Part shown: in pieces, positions 37,730 to 45,966 of the stretch
Layout of the letters: each line of letters opens with the position of its first letter
Position numbering within the stretch: the stretch's first letter is position 1
Origin: Hymenobacter duratus
GTDB taxonomy: Bacteria > Bacteroidota > Bacteroidia > Cytophagales > Hymenobacteraceae
Assembly: GCF_014698995.1 (NCBI RefSeq)
Contig: NZ_JACWZZ010000007.1
Span: 1-64,000, forward strand
Direction: 5' to 3'
DNA length: 64,000 bases
Notes under the pieces: generated by a model
Told to the model about the DNA's origin: nothing
Seen by the model: only the letters and a program-made list of their open reading frames with translations
Databases searched by the model: none
Position numbers and translations under genes: made by a program

Positions 37730-37935
37730 TCGGCTACCCGCGACCAGAACCTGGAACTGCAACTTGATGCCCTGCACTAGGCCGGGTGTAAGACCATCTT
37801 TCAGGAGAAAGCGCCTAGTGCCACCAAAGCCCGACCGGAGATTGACCGCCTGCTGGCCAGTCTGCGCAAAGACGACACCGTCTACGCAGAGCTGGTTAAA
37901 GTCTTGACCCATGACAACAATCGATTTTTCAGCTG
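37730..37935 (+). pseudogene. Serine recombinase (resolvase/invertase) remnant
   Basis: Reading from 37730 gives ATRDQNLELQLDALH, an in-frame TAG at 37778, then AGCKTIFQEKAPSATKARPE and IDRLLASLRKDDTVY before it decays into LVKVLTHD. This is the N-terminal region of a Tn3-type resolvase just after the catalytic Ser. The catalytic Ser segment and the whole C-terminal half are absent. A relic of a transposon or plasmid resolution system. Confidence 0.75.
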
Positions 37936-38023
37936 ATTAAGCTCATGTTTTGCGGTGCGCTTCCGGCCGATATTGCCGCTAAAACACGGCGCCCCGCTGG
38001 GGCCGGTAGCCGCCTGCCTGCCC

Positions 38024-39121
38024 ATGAAATTTAAACGGTACTTGCTGCCTCTCTGGCCTGTCTGGCTACTTCTCTGGCTGGCCGGCTGCGGCGATAAGGC
38101 CGAGCGGGTGAAGCCGGTCTGGTCGGCCATTTCCGAGTCGGTGTACGCGGCCGGCACCGTGAAGAGCGGGCAGCAGTACCAGGCATTTGCTACCGGCAGC
38201 GGCGTGATTCAGGCGGTGTTTGTGCGCGAGGGCGACTCGGTGCGGGTGGGCGCGCCGCTGCTGTCCATTGCCACCGACGTGCCGCGCCTGACCCAGGAAA
38301 ACGCTGCCCTGGCCGCCCGCTACGCCGACGTGGCCGCCAACCGAAGCCAGCTGCAGGAAGCGCGGGAACGGATTGCCCTGCAGCGCCGCACCATGCAGAA
38401 TGACCTGGTGCAGCTCGCCCGCCAGCGCCGGCTCTGGGAGCAGTCCATTGGCACCAAGCTCACGCTGGAGCAAAGGGAGCTGGCCTACGCCGCCTCCAAA
38501 ACCGCCTACGAGTCGGCCGTGCTCAGCTACCAGACGCTCCAGCGGCAGCTGGATTTCGCCGCCGCGCAGGCGCGCAAAAACCTGCAGATTGCCCGCACCC
38601 AGGCCGCCGACTTCATCGTGCGCAGCAAGGTCAACGGCCTCGTCTACCAGCTCTACCGCGAAAAAGGCGAGGCCGTGACGCCCCAAACGGCGCTGGCGCT
38701 GCTCGGCGACGCCCGCCACTTCGTGCTCGAAATGCAGGTCGATGAGTCCGACATTGTGCGGGTGCGCCCCGGCCAGCAAGTTCTCGTGACGCTGGACAGC
38801 TACAAGGGCCAGGTATTTACAGCCCGCGTCACCCGGATTTCGCCCATGATGAGCACCAGCAGCCGCACGTTCGAGGTCGACGCCGCTTTCGTGCGCCAGC
38901 CACCGGTGCTCTACCCGTTCGTAAGCTTCGAGGCCAACATCGTACTGCAAACCAACCCCCGGGCCCTGCTCATTCCGCGCCGCCTGCTGGTGGACGACTC
39001 CACGGTGCGGAAGAGCGACGGGAAGCTGGCGCGTATCAAAACCGGCCTGCGCGACTACCAGATGGTGGAAATCCTCTCGGGCCTCACGCCCGCCGACGAA
39101 CTCACGGACCCCGCGAAATGA
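38024..39121 (+). CDS. HlyD/MacA-type periplasmic adaptor lipoprotein
   Basis: 365 residues from the ATG at 38024. A lipoprotein signal ends in LAGC (about residue 23). Membrane-fusion-protein layout: barrel-sandwich half YAAGTVKSGQQYQAF, a long coiled-coil hairpin (about 90-180, rich in Arg/Gln), then the second half FIVRSKVNGLVYQLYREKGE and a beta-barrel domain. It links an inner-membrane ABC exporter to an outer-membrane channel. It overlaps the permease gene by 4 nt. No outer-membrane TolC-like gene is present. Confidence 0.88.
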   Translation: MKFKRYLLPLWPVWLLLWLAGCGDKAERVKPVWSAISESVYAAGTVKSGQQYQAFATGSGVIQAVFVREGDSVRVGAPLLSIATDVPRLTQENAALAARYADVAANRSQLQEARERIALQRRTMQNDLVQLARQRRLWEQSIGTKLTLEQRELAYAASKTAYESAVLSYQTLQRQLDFAAAQARKNLQIARTQAADFIVRSKVNGLVYQLYREKGEAVTPQTALALLGDARHFVLEMQVDESDIVRVRPGQQVLVTLDSYKGQVFTARVTRISPMMSTSSRTFEVDAAFVRQPPVLYPFVSFEANIVLQTNPRALLIPRRLLVDDSTVRKSDGKLARIKTGLRDYQMVEILSGLTPADELTDPAK

Positions 39122-40377
39122 ACCTGCCCCTGCTCTACGACGTGGCCCTGTCGCTGCTGCTGGCCCGCTGGCGGCAGACGCTGGTGGCGGCCGTGGGGGT
39201 CACGTTCAGCATCACCATGTTTATCGCGCTGCTCAGCTTCATGTCGGGCCTCAACCAGCTGCTCGATGGGCTGGTGCTGAACCGCACGCCCCACGTGCGC
39301 CTCTATAACGAGGTGAAACCGGCCCCGCAGCAGCCCATCGACCGCTACACGGCGGGGCAAAGGCAGCACAATTTCATCCGCTCCATCAAGCCCAGCGACG
39401 AGTTGCCGCGCATTCACAACGTGGGGGCCATCATCGCGGCCCTGCGCCACGACCCGCGCGTGCGCGGCGTCTCGCCCAAAACCCAGGCCCAGGTGTTCTA
39501 CAACGTGGGCACCATCAACCTCACCGGCACCATCAGCGGCATCGAGGCCGAGGAGCAAAACCGGCTGTTTGCCTTCGGCGACTACGTGGTGGCCGGCAAC
39601 CCGCTCAGCCTCAAAACGGTGGCCAACAGCATCATCCTCGGCAAAGCCGCCGCCGACATCATGCTGGTAAGCGTGGGCGACGTGGTGCAGGTCACCACCG
39701 TGAAGGGCAACCGCGTCCAGCTCAAGGTTGTCGGCCTGTTCCAGTCGGGCCTGCTCGACATCGATAAAGTGCAGAGCTACACCTCGCTGGCCACCGCCCA
39801 GAAGCTGCTCGGCGAGGCCAACAACTACATCACCGACGTGCAGGTGAAGCTCTACGACTTCACCCTGTCGCCCCGCCTGGCCCAGGAGTACGCCCAGCGC
39901 TACGAGGTGCAGGCCATGGATATCCAGACGGCCAACTCGGAGTTTGAAACCGGCACGTTCATTCGCACGCTCATTTCCTACGCCGTGGGCATCACGCTGC
40001 TCACGGTGGCGGGCTTCGGCATATTTAACATCCTGAACATGATGATTTACGAGAAGATGGACACCATTGCCATCCTCAAGGCCGTGGGGTTTTCGGGCAC
40101 CGATGTGCGGCGGCTGTTCGTGGCGGTGGCGCTGGCCATCGGGCTGTCGGGCGGCGGGGTGGGGCTGCTGTGCGGATTTGGCCTCTCGGCGCTTATTGCG
40201 CGGGTGCCGTTTGAGCCGGCCTCGCTGCCCACTGTGCACACCTATCCGGTCAATTTCGACCCGCTTTTCTATGTGATTGGCGGGGTGTTTTCGCTCGTCA
40301 CCACCTACCTGGCGGGGTTTTTTCCAGCCCGCAAGGCCAGCCAGATTGACCCGGTCATCATCATCCGAGGCAAATAG
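39118..40377 (+). CDS. MacB/FtsX-type ABC transporter permease
   Basis: 419 residues with the four-helix MacB/FtsX topology: an N-terminal helix (LVAAVGVTFSITMFIALLSFM), a large periplasmic domain (about 50-275), then three C-terminal helices including AVGITLLTVAGFGIFNILNMM and EKMDTIAILKAVGFSG. It ends ARKASQIDPVIIIRGK, the family's usual close. Middle gene of an adaptor-permease-ATPase operon. Confidence 0.92.
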   Translation: MNLPLLYDVALSLLLARWRQTLVAAVGVTFSITMFIALLSFMSGLNQLLDGLVLNRTPHVRLYNEVKPAPQQPIDRYTAGQRQHNFIRSIKPSDELPRIHNVGAIIAALRHDPRVRGVSPKTQAQVFYNVGTINLTGTISGIEAEEQNRLFAFGDYVVAGNPLSLKTVANSIILGKAAADIMLVSVGDVVQVTTVKGNRVQLKVVGLFQSGLLDIDKVQSYTSLATAQKLLGEANNYITDVQVKLYDFTLSPRLAQEYAQRYEVQAMDIQTANSEFETGTFIRTLISYAVGITLLTVAGFGIFNILNMMIYEKMDTIAILKAVGFSGTDVRRLFVAVALAIGLSGGGVGLLCGFGLSALIARVPFEPASLPTVHTYPVNFDPLFYVIGGVFSLVTTYLAGFFPARKASQIDPVIIIRGK

Positions 40378-40391
40378 TACGGACTCGTAAT

Positions 40392-41099
40392 ATGAACCCG
40401 CCCGCGCTCGAAGCCCGCCAGCTTACCAAGTACTTCGACGACCCCGTGCGGGTGCAGGTGCTGCACGGCCTCACGTTTGCGCTGGGCCGGGGCGAGTTTG
40501 CGGCCGTAGTGGGCAAGTCGGGCTGCGGCAAATCGACGCTGCTCTACCTGCTCTCCACTATGGACACGGTGTATGAAGGCGACCTGCTGATTGATGGCGT
40601 GCTGATGCGGGGCAAAAAAGAAGCCGAGCTGGCCCGGGTGCGCAACGAGCAGATCGGCTTCGTGTTCCAGTTTCACTACCTGCTCAACGAGTTTTCGGTG
40701 CTGCGCAACGTGATGCTGCCCGGCGAAAAGCTGGGAAAATTCTCCCGCCAGGAAATCGAGCACCGGGCCTATGAGAAGCTTAAAATCCTGGGCATCGAAA
40801 GCGAGGCCCTCAAACTGCCCAACCAACTCTCGGGCGGGCAGAAGCAGCGCGTGGCCATTGCCCGTGCCCTGATCAACGACCCGCTCATCATTATGGGCGA
40901 CGAGCCCACCGGCAACCTCGACAAGAAAAACGGCGAAATCGTGTTCGACATCTTCAAGCAGTTGGCCGAAACCTACCACCAGGCCCTGCTCATCGTCACG
41001 CACGACCCTGAGTTTGCCGCCAAAACCCACCGCATCATTGAGATGGAGGATGGGCGCATCGTCAACGGGGCGGCTACAGGTCCTGGGCAGCCTCAATAA
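40392..41099 (+). CDS. MacB/LolD-type ABC transporter ATP-binding protein
   Basis: 235 residues: Walker A GKSGCGKST, signature LSGGQKQR, Walker B IIMGDEPTGNLD and switch His in LIVTHDPEFA. It supplies ATP for the preceding adaptor/permease pair, a mechanotransmission-type exporter for peptides, lipids or drugs. The start lies 14 nt after the permease stop. The 3' end overlaps by a few bases the remnant of an unrelated gene on the other strand, so the region just downstream was probably replaced. Confidence 0.93.
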   Translation: MNPPALEARQLTKYFDDPVRVQVLHGLTFALGRGEFAAVVGKSGCGKSTLLYLLSTMDTVYEGDLLIDGVLMRGKKEAELARVRNEQIGFVFQFHYLLNEFSVLRNVMLPGEKLGKFSRQEIEHRAYEKLKILGIESEALKLPNQLSGGQKQRVAIARALINDPLIIMGDEPTGNLDKKNGEIVFDIFKQLAETYHQALLIVTHDPEFAAKTHRIIEMEDGRIVNGAATGPGQPQ

Positions 41100-41225
41100 C
41101 CAGCGCCGGTCGGAATTTCCAGCGCCTCCACCTGCGGCACGGTCAGGCCGTGGAGCTGCATGCGCAACGCCCGGAGCGTGTTGCCATGCGACACCACCAG
41201 CGAGTGGCGTCCGGCATGCAGCTCG
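41093..41225 (-). pseudogene. 3' remnant of phosphoglycerate mutase (gpmA)
   Basis: The minus strand reads GRHSLVVSHGNTLRALRMQL then HGLTVPQVEALEIPTGAGY and a stop, the unmistakable C-terminus of 2,3-bisphosphoglycerate-dependent phosphoglycerate mutase, with the catalytic His in SHGNT. Nothing upstream continues the gene. It overlaps the end of the ABC ATPase gene. Confidence 0.75.
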
Positions 41226-41346
41226 ACGGCACCAGCGTTGCCTGGTAATAGGGGTCGCACAATAGTAAGAACAGAAATTCCCGTTAGGGCTGCGGCGGAA
41301 TCGGGCCCGGGTCGGGGTATAGCGGGGGCTGCTGGGCAGTGGGAAG

Positions 41347-41510
41347 TTAGGACTCCTTTACCAGGCAGGCGGGCGCAAACATACTGTGCTTATCGCCTAG
41401 GGCATCGATGGCAAATTCAACCGCTGTATAGGCCTGCTCAATGGTGTTGGCGCCACTTGCTTTCGCTAGCATACTCTGCTTGAAAACTACCCAGTTGATA
41501 GCTGCCCGAT
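41347..41510 (-). pseudogene. Possible S41-peptidase fragment
   Basis: The minus strand reads AKASGANTIEQAYTAVEFAI followed by DALGDKHSMFAP and a stop. The pattern (GA.T...AY.A...A...LGD.HS.F) resembles the N-terminal helical domain of S41 family peptidases. Short and without flanking continuation. Confidence 0.35.
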
Positions 41511-41519
41511 GCGTAGGCC

Positions 41520-41759
41520 GTGAAAATCATCGTGCAGAAAGGCAGCCGCTACCAGCACCGGGAAAAGCGCTTTCTCCGCAAGGCTTATTCATAGCAGCGG
41601 GAAAATCGTGCCGAGCAACGCCAGCAATGGCGCAGCCACGCTTTCCTAACGCTGCTGGCTGCCTACAACGTACTGGGGATCAGGCTACAGGATGATGGAC
41701 AAGGCGTGCAGTACCGGGTGCATAAACGAAAGCCCCGGCGGCAACCAGTGACCTACTAG
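41520..41759 (+). pseudogene. Small gene interrupted by an in-frame stop, unknown function
   Basis: From a GTG at 41520 the frame reads VKIIVQKGSRYQHREKRFLR, reaches TAG about 24 codons in, then continues protein-like (WRSHAFLTLLAAYNVLGIRL, YRVHKRKPRRQPVTY) to a TAG at about 41757. Basic composition. No family recognised. Confidence 0.35.
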
Positions 41760-41817
41760 GGAAGATGCCGGGCGCGCCATCGGATACCCTTACGAGTATA
41801 CTATGGCCATGATTATG

Positions 41818-41825
41818 TATTTTTG
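41818..41825 (+). promoter_or_regulatory. -7 box TATTTTTG of the hip operon
   Basis: Exact TAnnTTTG match immediately upstream of the first operator. A transcript starting near 41832 would place both palindromes at the promoter. Confidence 0.5.
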
Positions 41826-41839
41826 TACCCGTTCGGGTA
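41826..41839 (+). promoter_or_regulatory. HipB-type operator 1
   Basis: Perfect 14-bp palindrome TACCCG-TT-CGGGTA directly abutting the -7 box. HipB proteins bind such short inverted repeats as dimers and repress their own operon. Confidence 0.75.
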
Positions 41840-41865
41840 TTAAAACGGTTTTATTTGTTACATCG

Positions 41866-41879
41866 TACCCGAACGGGTA
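41866..41879 (+). promoter_or_regulatory. HipB-type operator 2
   Basis: TACCCG-AA-CGGGTA, the same half-sites as operator 1, exactly 40 bp downstream and 6 nt before the ATG at 41886. It could block elongation or translation start as well as allow cooperative binding. Confidence 0.75.
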
Positions 41880-41885
41880 TAGCCT

Positions 41886-42113
41886 ATGACTACTCCCCTG
41901 GCCGCCTTTGTCAAGCAGCGCCGCAAGCTGCTGCAACTGTCCCAGCCCGACCTGGCCGTGAAAGCGGGGGTGGGCTTGCGCTTTGTGCGCGAGCTGGAGC
42001 AGGGTAAAGCCACGTTGCGGCTGGACAAGGTTAACCTGGTGCTGCGCCTGTTCGGCCACGAGCTGGCGCCCACTCCGCTGGACCGCGCGCACCTAGTAGA
42101 CCCGCAGCGATGA
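41886..42113 (+). CDS. hipB: HipB-like HTH antitoxin/repressor
   Basis: 75 residues with an XRE-type helix-turn-helix: VKQRRKLLQLSQPDLAVKAG, VGLRFVRELEQGKATLRL, VNLVLRLFGHEL. This closely follows HipB of type II HipBA modules, including the short C-terminal tail. It overlaps the next gene by 4 nt and sits behind two matching palindromes, so it is very likely autoregulatory together with its partners. Confidence 0.9.
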   Translation: MTTPLAAFVKQRRKLLQLSQPDLAVKAGVGLRFVRELEQGKATLRLDKVNLVLRLFGHELAPTPLDRAHLVDPQR

Positions 42114-42442
42114 GAAGAGCCGAAGTCTACCTGCACGCGCAGCTGGCCGGGCACCTGATTCAGGATGAGCAGGGTTACACCTTCGCCTACACCCCGGCGT
42201 ACCTGGCCACTGCCGGGGCGGAGGCCGTCAGCTTGACGCTGCCGCTGCGCCCGGCGCCCTACGTGGAGCGCGTGCTGTTTCCGTTTTTCGACGGGCTCAT
42301 CCCCGAGGGCTGGCTGCTGGAGGTGGCGGAGAAAAACTGGAAGCTCAACGCCCGCGACCGGATGGGCCTGCTGCTGGCCTGCTGCCGGGACTGCATCGGC
42401 GCCGTGAGCATTCTCCCGCTGGAAACCGAAGACGAGTCATGA
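42110..42442 (+). CDS. hipS: HipS-like protein (HipA N-terminal subdomain as a separate gene)
   Basis: 110 residues matching the couple_hipA N-terminal subdomain: AEVYLHAQLAGHLIQDEQGY, FPFFDGLIPEGWLLE and the closing DCIGAVSILPLE. In HipA this is fused to the kinase; here it is a stand-alone ORF overlapping hipB and the kinase gene by 4 nt each. In E. coli HipBST the equivalent HipS is the antitoxin that blocks the kinase, so that role is the best guess. Confidence 0.85.
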   Translation: MRRAEVYLHAQLAGHLIQDEQGYTFAYTPAYLATAGAEAVSLTLPLRPAPYVERVLFPFFDGLIPEGWLLEVAEKNWKLNARDRMGLLLACCRDCIGAVSILPLETEDES

Positions 42443-43392
42443 GCCGCTGCCTGTCCTGCTATCAGCCCCTGGCGGAAGGCACCGGCCCGGACTACCACCC
42501 GGTCTGCAGCCGCCGGCTGTTTGGCAAGCCTGTGCCGCCCGCCTTTCCCTACACCGAAGCCGAGATGCTGACCCTGGCCGAAGCCGTCGTGCGGCAGCAC
42601 GTCACCGTGACGGGCGTACAGCCCAAGCTGTCGCTGACCATTGCCCCGGCGGGCGCGGTCGGGCAGCCGGCCCGCTTTACCATTGTCGGGGCGCTGGGCG
42701 GCGAGTATATCCTCAAGCCGCCCACACCCCGCTACCCCCACCTGCCCGAAGTGGAAGACCTAACCATGCACCTGGCCGCGCTGGTCCGGCTGCCCACCGT
42801 GCCCCACGGCCTGCTGCGCCTCGAAGGCGGGGCCCTGGCCTACGTCACGCGCCGGGTCGACCGAGTGAAAGGGCAAAAGCGGGCCATGGAGGACATGTGC
42901 CAGCTCACCGAGCGGCTGACGGAAAACAAGTACGACGGCTCCCATGAGCAGGTAGCCAAGGCCATCCTCAAGTACTCGGCTAACCCTGGTCTGGACGCAG
43001 TCAACTACTACGAGCTGGTGCTTTTCAGCTTTCTGACCGGCAACGCCGACATGCACCTGAAAAACTTCTCGCTGCTGCAGATGCCCGGCCTTGGCTACGG
43101 CCTGGCGCCGGCCTACGACCTGGTGGCCACGGCCCTGGTGAACCCGGCCGACACGGAGGAGCTGGCCCTCACGCTCAACGGCAAGAAGAAGCGACTGCGG
43201 CAGGCCGACTTTAGGCAGGCCGCCGGGCGGGCCGGCATCGACGACAAGGTGGTCACGGGCATACTCACGCGCCTGGCCAAGGCCAGGCCGGCCTGGCACG
43301 CATTCATAGCCCAGAGCTTTCTGCCCACGGACCTGCAGGAGTCGTTCCAACGCTTGCTGGCGCAGCGGTTCGCGCAACTGGACTTGGCCTAG
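42439..43392 (+). CDS. hipT: HipT/HipA-like serine/threonine kinase toxin
   Basis: 317 residues. A Cys-containing N-terminus (CLSCYQPL ... YHPVCSRRLFGK) precedes the kinase core: Gly-rich loop VTGVQPKLSLTI, ATP-binding Lys in GEYILKPP, catalytic loop GNADMHLKNFSLL (Asp and Asn) and metal-binding Asp in APAYDLVAT. HipA kinases phosphorylate GltX, and HipT of HipBST phosphorylates TrpS, to halt growth. Lacking the N-subdomain, which is encoded by the previous gene, this is the toxin of a split three-gene module. The substrate here is unknown. Confidence 0.9.
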   Translation: MSRCLSCYQPLAEGTGPDYHPVCSRRLFGKPVPPAFPYTEAEMLTLAEAVVRQHVTVTGVQPKLSLTIAPAGAVGQPARFTIVGALGGEYILKPPTPRYPHLPEVEDLTMHLAALVRLPTVPHGLLRLEGGALAYVTRRVDRVKGQKRAMEDMCQLTERLTENKYDGSHEQVAKAILKYSANPGLDAVNYYELVLFSFLTGNADMHLKNFSLLQMPGLGYGLAPAYDLVATALVNPADTEELALTLNGKKKRLRQADFRQAAGRAGIDDKVVTGILTRLAKARPAWHAFIAQSFLPTDLQESFQRLLAQRFAQLDLA

Positions 43393-43688
43393 TCGCTGGC
43401 AGCATCGTGTATAGCTGCTTGGGCGGCTTCGGCACGCACGACGGCAAACAGCTCCTTCTCCAACACCTGCAACACCTGGGTCAATAGCTGCAGTTTGCCC
43501 ACCGTGCAGCCAATGGGGCTGCGCTTGCGCGTATCGTAGGTGTGCACTGACACGCCCCAGGCTTCCACAATGCGCTTGCGGGTGCCCGCTACCTTCAGCT
43601 CTTCGGCCAATATACCGGGTTGTTGCACGTGCGGGGGGCTGGTGAGCGGCTCGGTGAATGTAACGGTGGGGGCAGGCGTTTTAGGCAT
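43389..43688 (-). CDS. Small hypothetical protein opposite the hip operon
   Basis: 99 residues, convergent with hipT and overlapping it by 4 nt. Central segment EELKVAGTRKRIVEAWGVSV, then a helical tail (LQLLTQVLQVLEKELFAVV). It might be a small DNA-binding or regulatory protein (VSVHTYDTRKRSPIGC after a helix resembles a degenerate HTH). No family recognised. Confidence 0.5.
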   Translation of the reverse strand: MPKTPAPTVTFTEPLTSPPHVQQPGILAEELKVAGTRKRIVEAWGVSVHTYDTRKRSPIGCTVGKLQLLTQVLQVLEKELFAVVRAEAAQAAIHDAASD

Positions 43689-44474
43689 CGCAGAAAGGCT
43701 AAAAAGGCACAGAATAAAGTGCGTAAGGCAACCTTTCTCGCGGTAGTCAGTCCTGCAGCAAGCCTCCCTGCTGGACTGGAACGGGGTCTAGCGCCACGCC
43801 TCCCTGGTGGTAGCCGCTCCGACGCGGGCATCCGGCGCCGTGTGGCAGCCGCCTCGGGCCTAACCCTTTCCCCCTCCTCCTGCTGACTCCCTTCGGGTAG
43901 TCTGGTCACGTGCGCGTGTTCAGACTGCTGGCATATGCTCCTGGCAGCCATATGCAGCGAGAAAGCCGAGTGCCCCGCCACATCGGGCCAGGGCACCGGC
44001 CAGCAGGTCGTAACCGAAGCATTAGCCCTAACCCCACAGCAATGGATGTTTGACTGGCTGATTCATTTTTCCATTCACAATAAGCTTATCGTCGGGCTGC
44101 TCACCGGGCCTATACCCAACAAGAGCCGGCACGCGCGTTTCATCATCTCGCGCCCATATCAAGGGGCAGCGCTGGGCCTGGCCGAACACGCGGGTGCATC
44201 TGCTCCAGTTGCGGCACGGCTGGTGCATAGGCAATGGGCGCGAGATGATGGGCCAGCTGCTGCGCATGCTCTTCGGCTTTTTCGGCTCACTGGTGGGTCA
44301 GGTACCCACTGGCAACACGGGCGGGGCTAATGTTAAAGCCGAGCAGCCGATGCCTGTTCCTACGGATTTACAGGGGCTGCTTACCCCACAGGTGGAACTA
44401 CGAAAACGTCGCTGAAAGCGCCCGTGATTCCTGGGTATCGGTAGCGCCCCAAATATCAAAGGCACAAAAGGGCA
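43689..44474. other. Gene-poor stretch between the hip operon and the arsenic island
   Basis: Only short overlapping frames on both strands, none with a good start or known motif. It contains the 17-bp inverted repeat listed separately. The composition becomes less coding-like, consistent with a junction between modules. Confidence 0.4.
44141..44250. repeat. Perfect 17-bp inverted repeat
   Basis: CATCATCTCGCGCCCAT at 44141-44157 and its exact complement at 44234-44250, separated by 76 nt. Both arms encode WARDD in one frame. Function unknown; could be a small inverted duplication or a protein-binding site. Confidence 0.6.
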
Positions 44475-45521
44475 TCAAGCAGTAGCGCCGCCGCAGCTGG
44501 AGCCGCTGCCGGCCGTGCAGCCGTAACAGTGCTGGTTGATAACGACGGACCGCTGGGCAAGCGCGGCCACATCAAAATCACGGATGTGCTGCACGGGACT
44601 GGCCACGTTCAACTCCAGCATCTGGTTGAAGTCGCAGTCGTAGAGGTAGCCGTCCCAGCTTACGGAAATCGTGTTGCGGCACATCACCCCGGCTGCCGCG
44701 GTGGGGTTGAACGCCGCCACCAGCTTTTCCATGTAGCCGGCGTAGTTGCCCGACTCAATGAGAAAGTCCAGGTAGCGGCTGACGGGAATGTTGGTGATGG
44801 CGAACAGCTCGTTAAAGACAATGCCGAAGTCCTTGCCCAAGGCCCGCTTGAACTGCTCCTGCAGCCCGCGTTGGGAGCCGGGCAGAAAGGCGCCGTTGGG
44901 GTTGTACACCAGATTCAGCGTCAGCCCCGAGCCCTCCTGGCCGTAGCCGACGGCGTTCAGCATCTTCAGCGCCCGGATGGAATCCTCAAACACCCCGTCG
45001 CCCCGCTGGCGGTCGGTGGTTTTGGCGTTGTAGAACGGCAGGGAGCTGACCACTTCCACCCCGTGCGCCCGGAAAAACTCCGGCAGGTCGTGGTATTTTT
45101 TGTTGGCCACGATGATGGTCAGGTTGCAGCGCACGATAACGTGGCGGCCCAGGGCGTGCAGCTGCTCTACAAACCAGCGAAAATCCGGGTTCATCTCCGG
45201 CGCCCCACCGGTCAGATCCACCGTTGGAATATCGGTACGGGCCAGGGCATCCAGGCAAAGCTGCATCGTCTCGCGGGTCATAATTTCTTTGCGGTCCGGC
45301 CCGGCATCCACGTGGCAGTGCTTGCAGACCTGGTTGCACATCTTGCCCACGTTGATTTGCAGCACGGCCGGCGCCACCGGCACGAGCGGGAACAGTCCGG
45401 CTTCGGCCAGCTTTTCGTGAAACAGCGGCAGGTGCAGCGTGTCGGCCACTTCCTGGCGCAGCACGGTGAGCTGAAAGGACGAGTCTGCCAGCTGGTGGCC
45501 CGTAGCCTTTAGTGATTTCAT
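44475..45521 (-). CDS. arsS: Arsenosugar biosynthesis radical SAM protein ArsS
   Basis: 348 residues from the ATG at 45521. The radical SAM cluster motif is CNQVCKHC (CxxxCxxC, LQINVGKMCNQVCKHCHVDA). The C-terminal Cys-rich domain has VMCRNTISVSWDGYLYDCDF and ends CYGCTAGSGSSCGG, both diagnostic of ArsS. ArsS adds a 5'-deoxyadenosyl group to dimethylated arsenic, forming the arsenosugar skeleton. It is the last gene of the minus-strand block starting at 49698. It would need ArsM-methylated arsenic, and no arsM is visible. Start 45533 is an alternative. Confidence 0.93.
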   Translation of the reverse strand: MKSLKATGHQLADSSFQLTVLRQEVADTLHLPLFHEKLAEAGLFPLVPVAPAVLQINVGKMCNQVCKHCHVDAGPDRKEIMTRETMQLCLDALARTDIPTVDLTGGAPEMNPDFRWFVEQLHALGRHVIVRCNLTIIVANKKYHDLPEFFRAHGVEVVSSLPFYNAKTTDRQRGDGVFEDSIRALKMLNAVGYGQEGSGLTLNLVYNPNGAFLPGSQRGLQEQFKRALGKDFGIVFNELFAITNIPVSRYLDFLIESGNYAGYMEKLVAAFNPTAAAGVMCRNTISVSWDGYLYDCDFNQMLELNVASPVQHIRDFDVAALAQRSVVINQHCYGCTAGSGSSCGGATA

Positions 45522-45560
45522 AGAGTTGAGCAAAGTGCCGGCCGTAATGCGCCGGCGGGC

Positions 45561-45896
45561 TTACATGGAAAGGTCTTTGGCCTTGTTCATCATTTGCACG
45601 CCGTGCACCAGAAGTGACCCACCTTTGATGGCCGCGGCCACGTGCACTGCTTCCATCATCTGGGCCTCGTCGGCACCCTTCTGCAGCGAGTCGGAGGTGT
45701 AGGCATCGATGCAGTACGGGCACTGCACGGCGTGGGCGACGGCCAGCGCAATCAGCGCCTTTTCCCGCTCGGTCAGGGCGCCTTCCTTGAATACTTCGCC
45801 GTAGTAGTCGAAAAACTTGCGGCCCATTTCGGGCTGCCACTCGGCGATGTTGCCGAATTTGGCCAGGTCCGCGGGGTTGTAATAGGTCTTCTCCAT
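45561..45896 (-). CDS. Arsenosugar biosynthesis-associated peroxidase-like protein (CMD/AhpD fold)
   Basis: 111 residues from the ATG at 45896. Carboxymuconolactone-decarboxylase/AhpD-like fold with the redox motif QCPYCIDAY (CxxC plus His/Asp context) and EKALIALAVAHAVQCP. The family is found beside arsS and is thought to act in the same pathway; its reaction is unknown. In some relatives one Cys is selenocysteine; here both are ordinary Cys codons. It lies 39 nt upstream of arsS. Confidence 0.9.
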   Translation of the reverse strand: MEKTYYNPADLAKFGNIAEWQPEMGRKFFDYYGEVFKEGALTEREKALIALAVAHAVQCPYCIDAYTSDSLQKGADEAQMMEAVHVAAAIKGGSLLVHGVQMMNKAKDLSM

Positions 45897-45966
45897 CGGG
45901 GTAGAAATGAGTGGGGCAGTAGGGAAAGGGAAATGCATGTACGAAACGCCAGGGCCAAGTAGATTG

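Noticed and set aside
39055..40239. Long minus-strand ORF opposite the MacB-like permease
   Set aside because: His/Gly/Arg-rich shadow of the real gene, a common artefact of high-GC codon use.
43935..44330. 131-residue ORF containing the 17-bp inverted repeat
   Set aside because: No recognisable domain and a competing frame on the other strand of equal quality; insufficient to call a gene.
45561..45896. Selenocysteine in the CMD-fold protein or ArsS
   Set aside because: No in-frame TGA at the CxxC or C-terminal Cys cluster; all positions are Cys codons.
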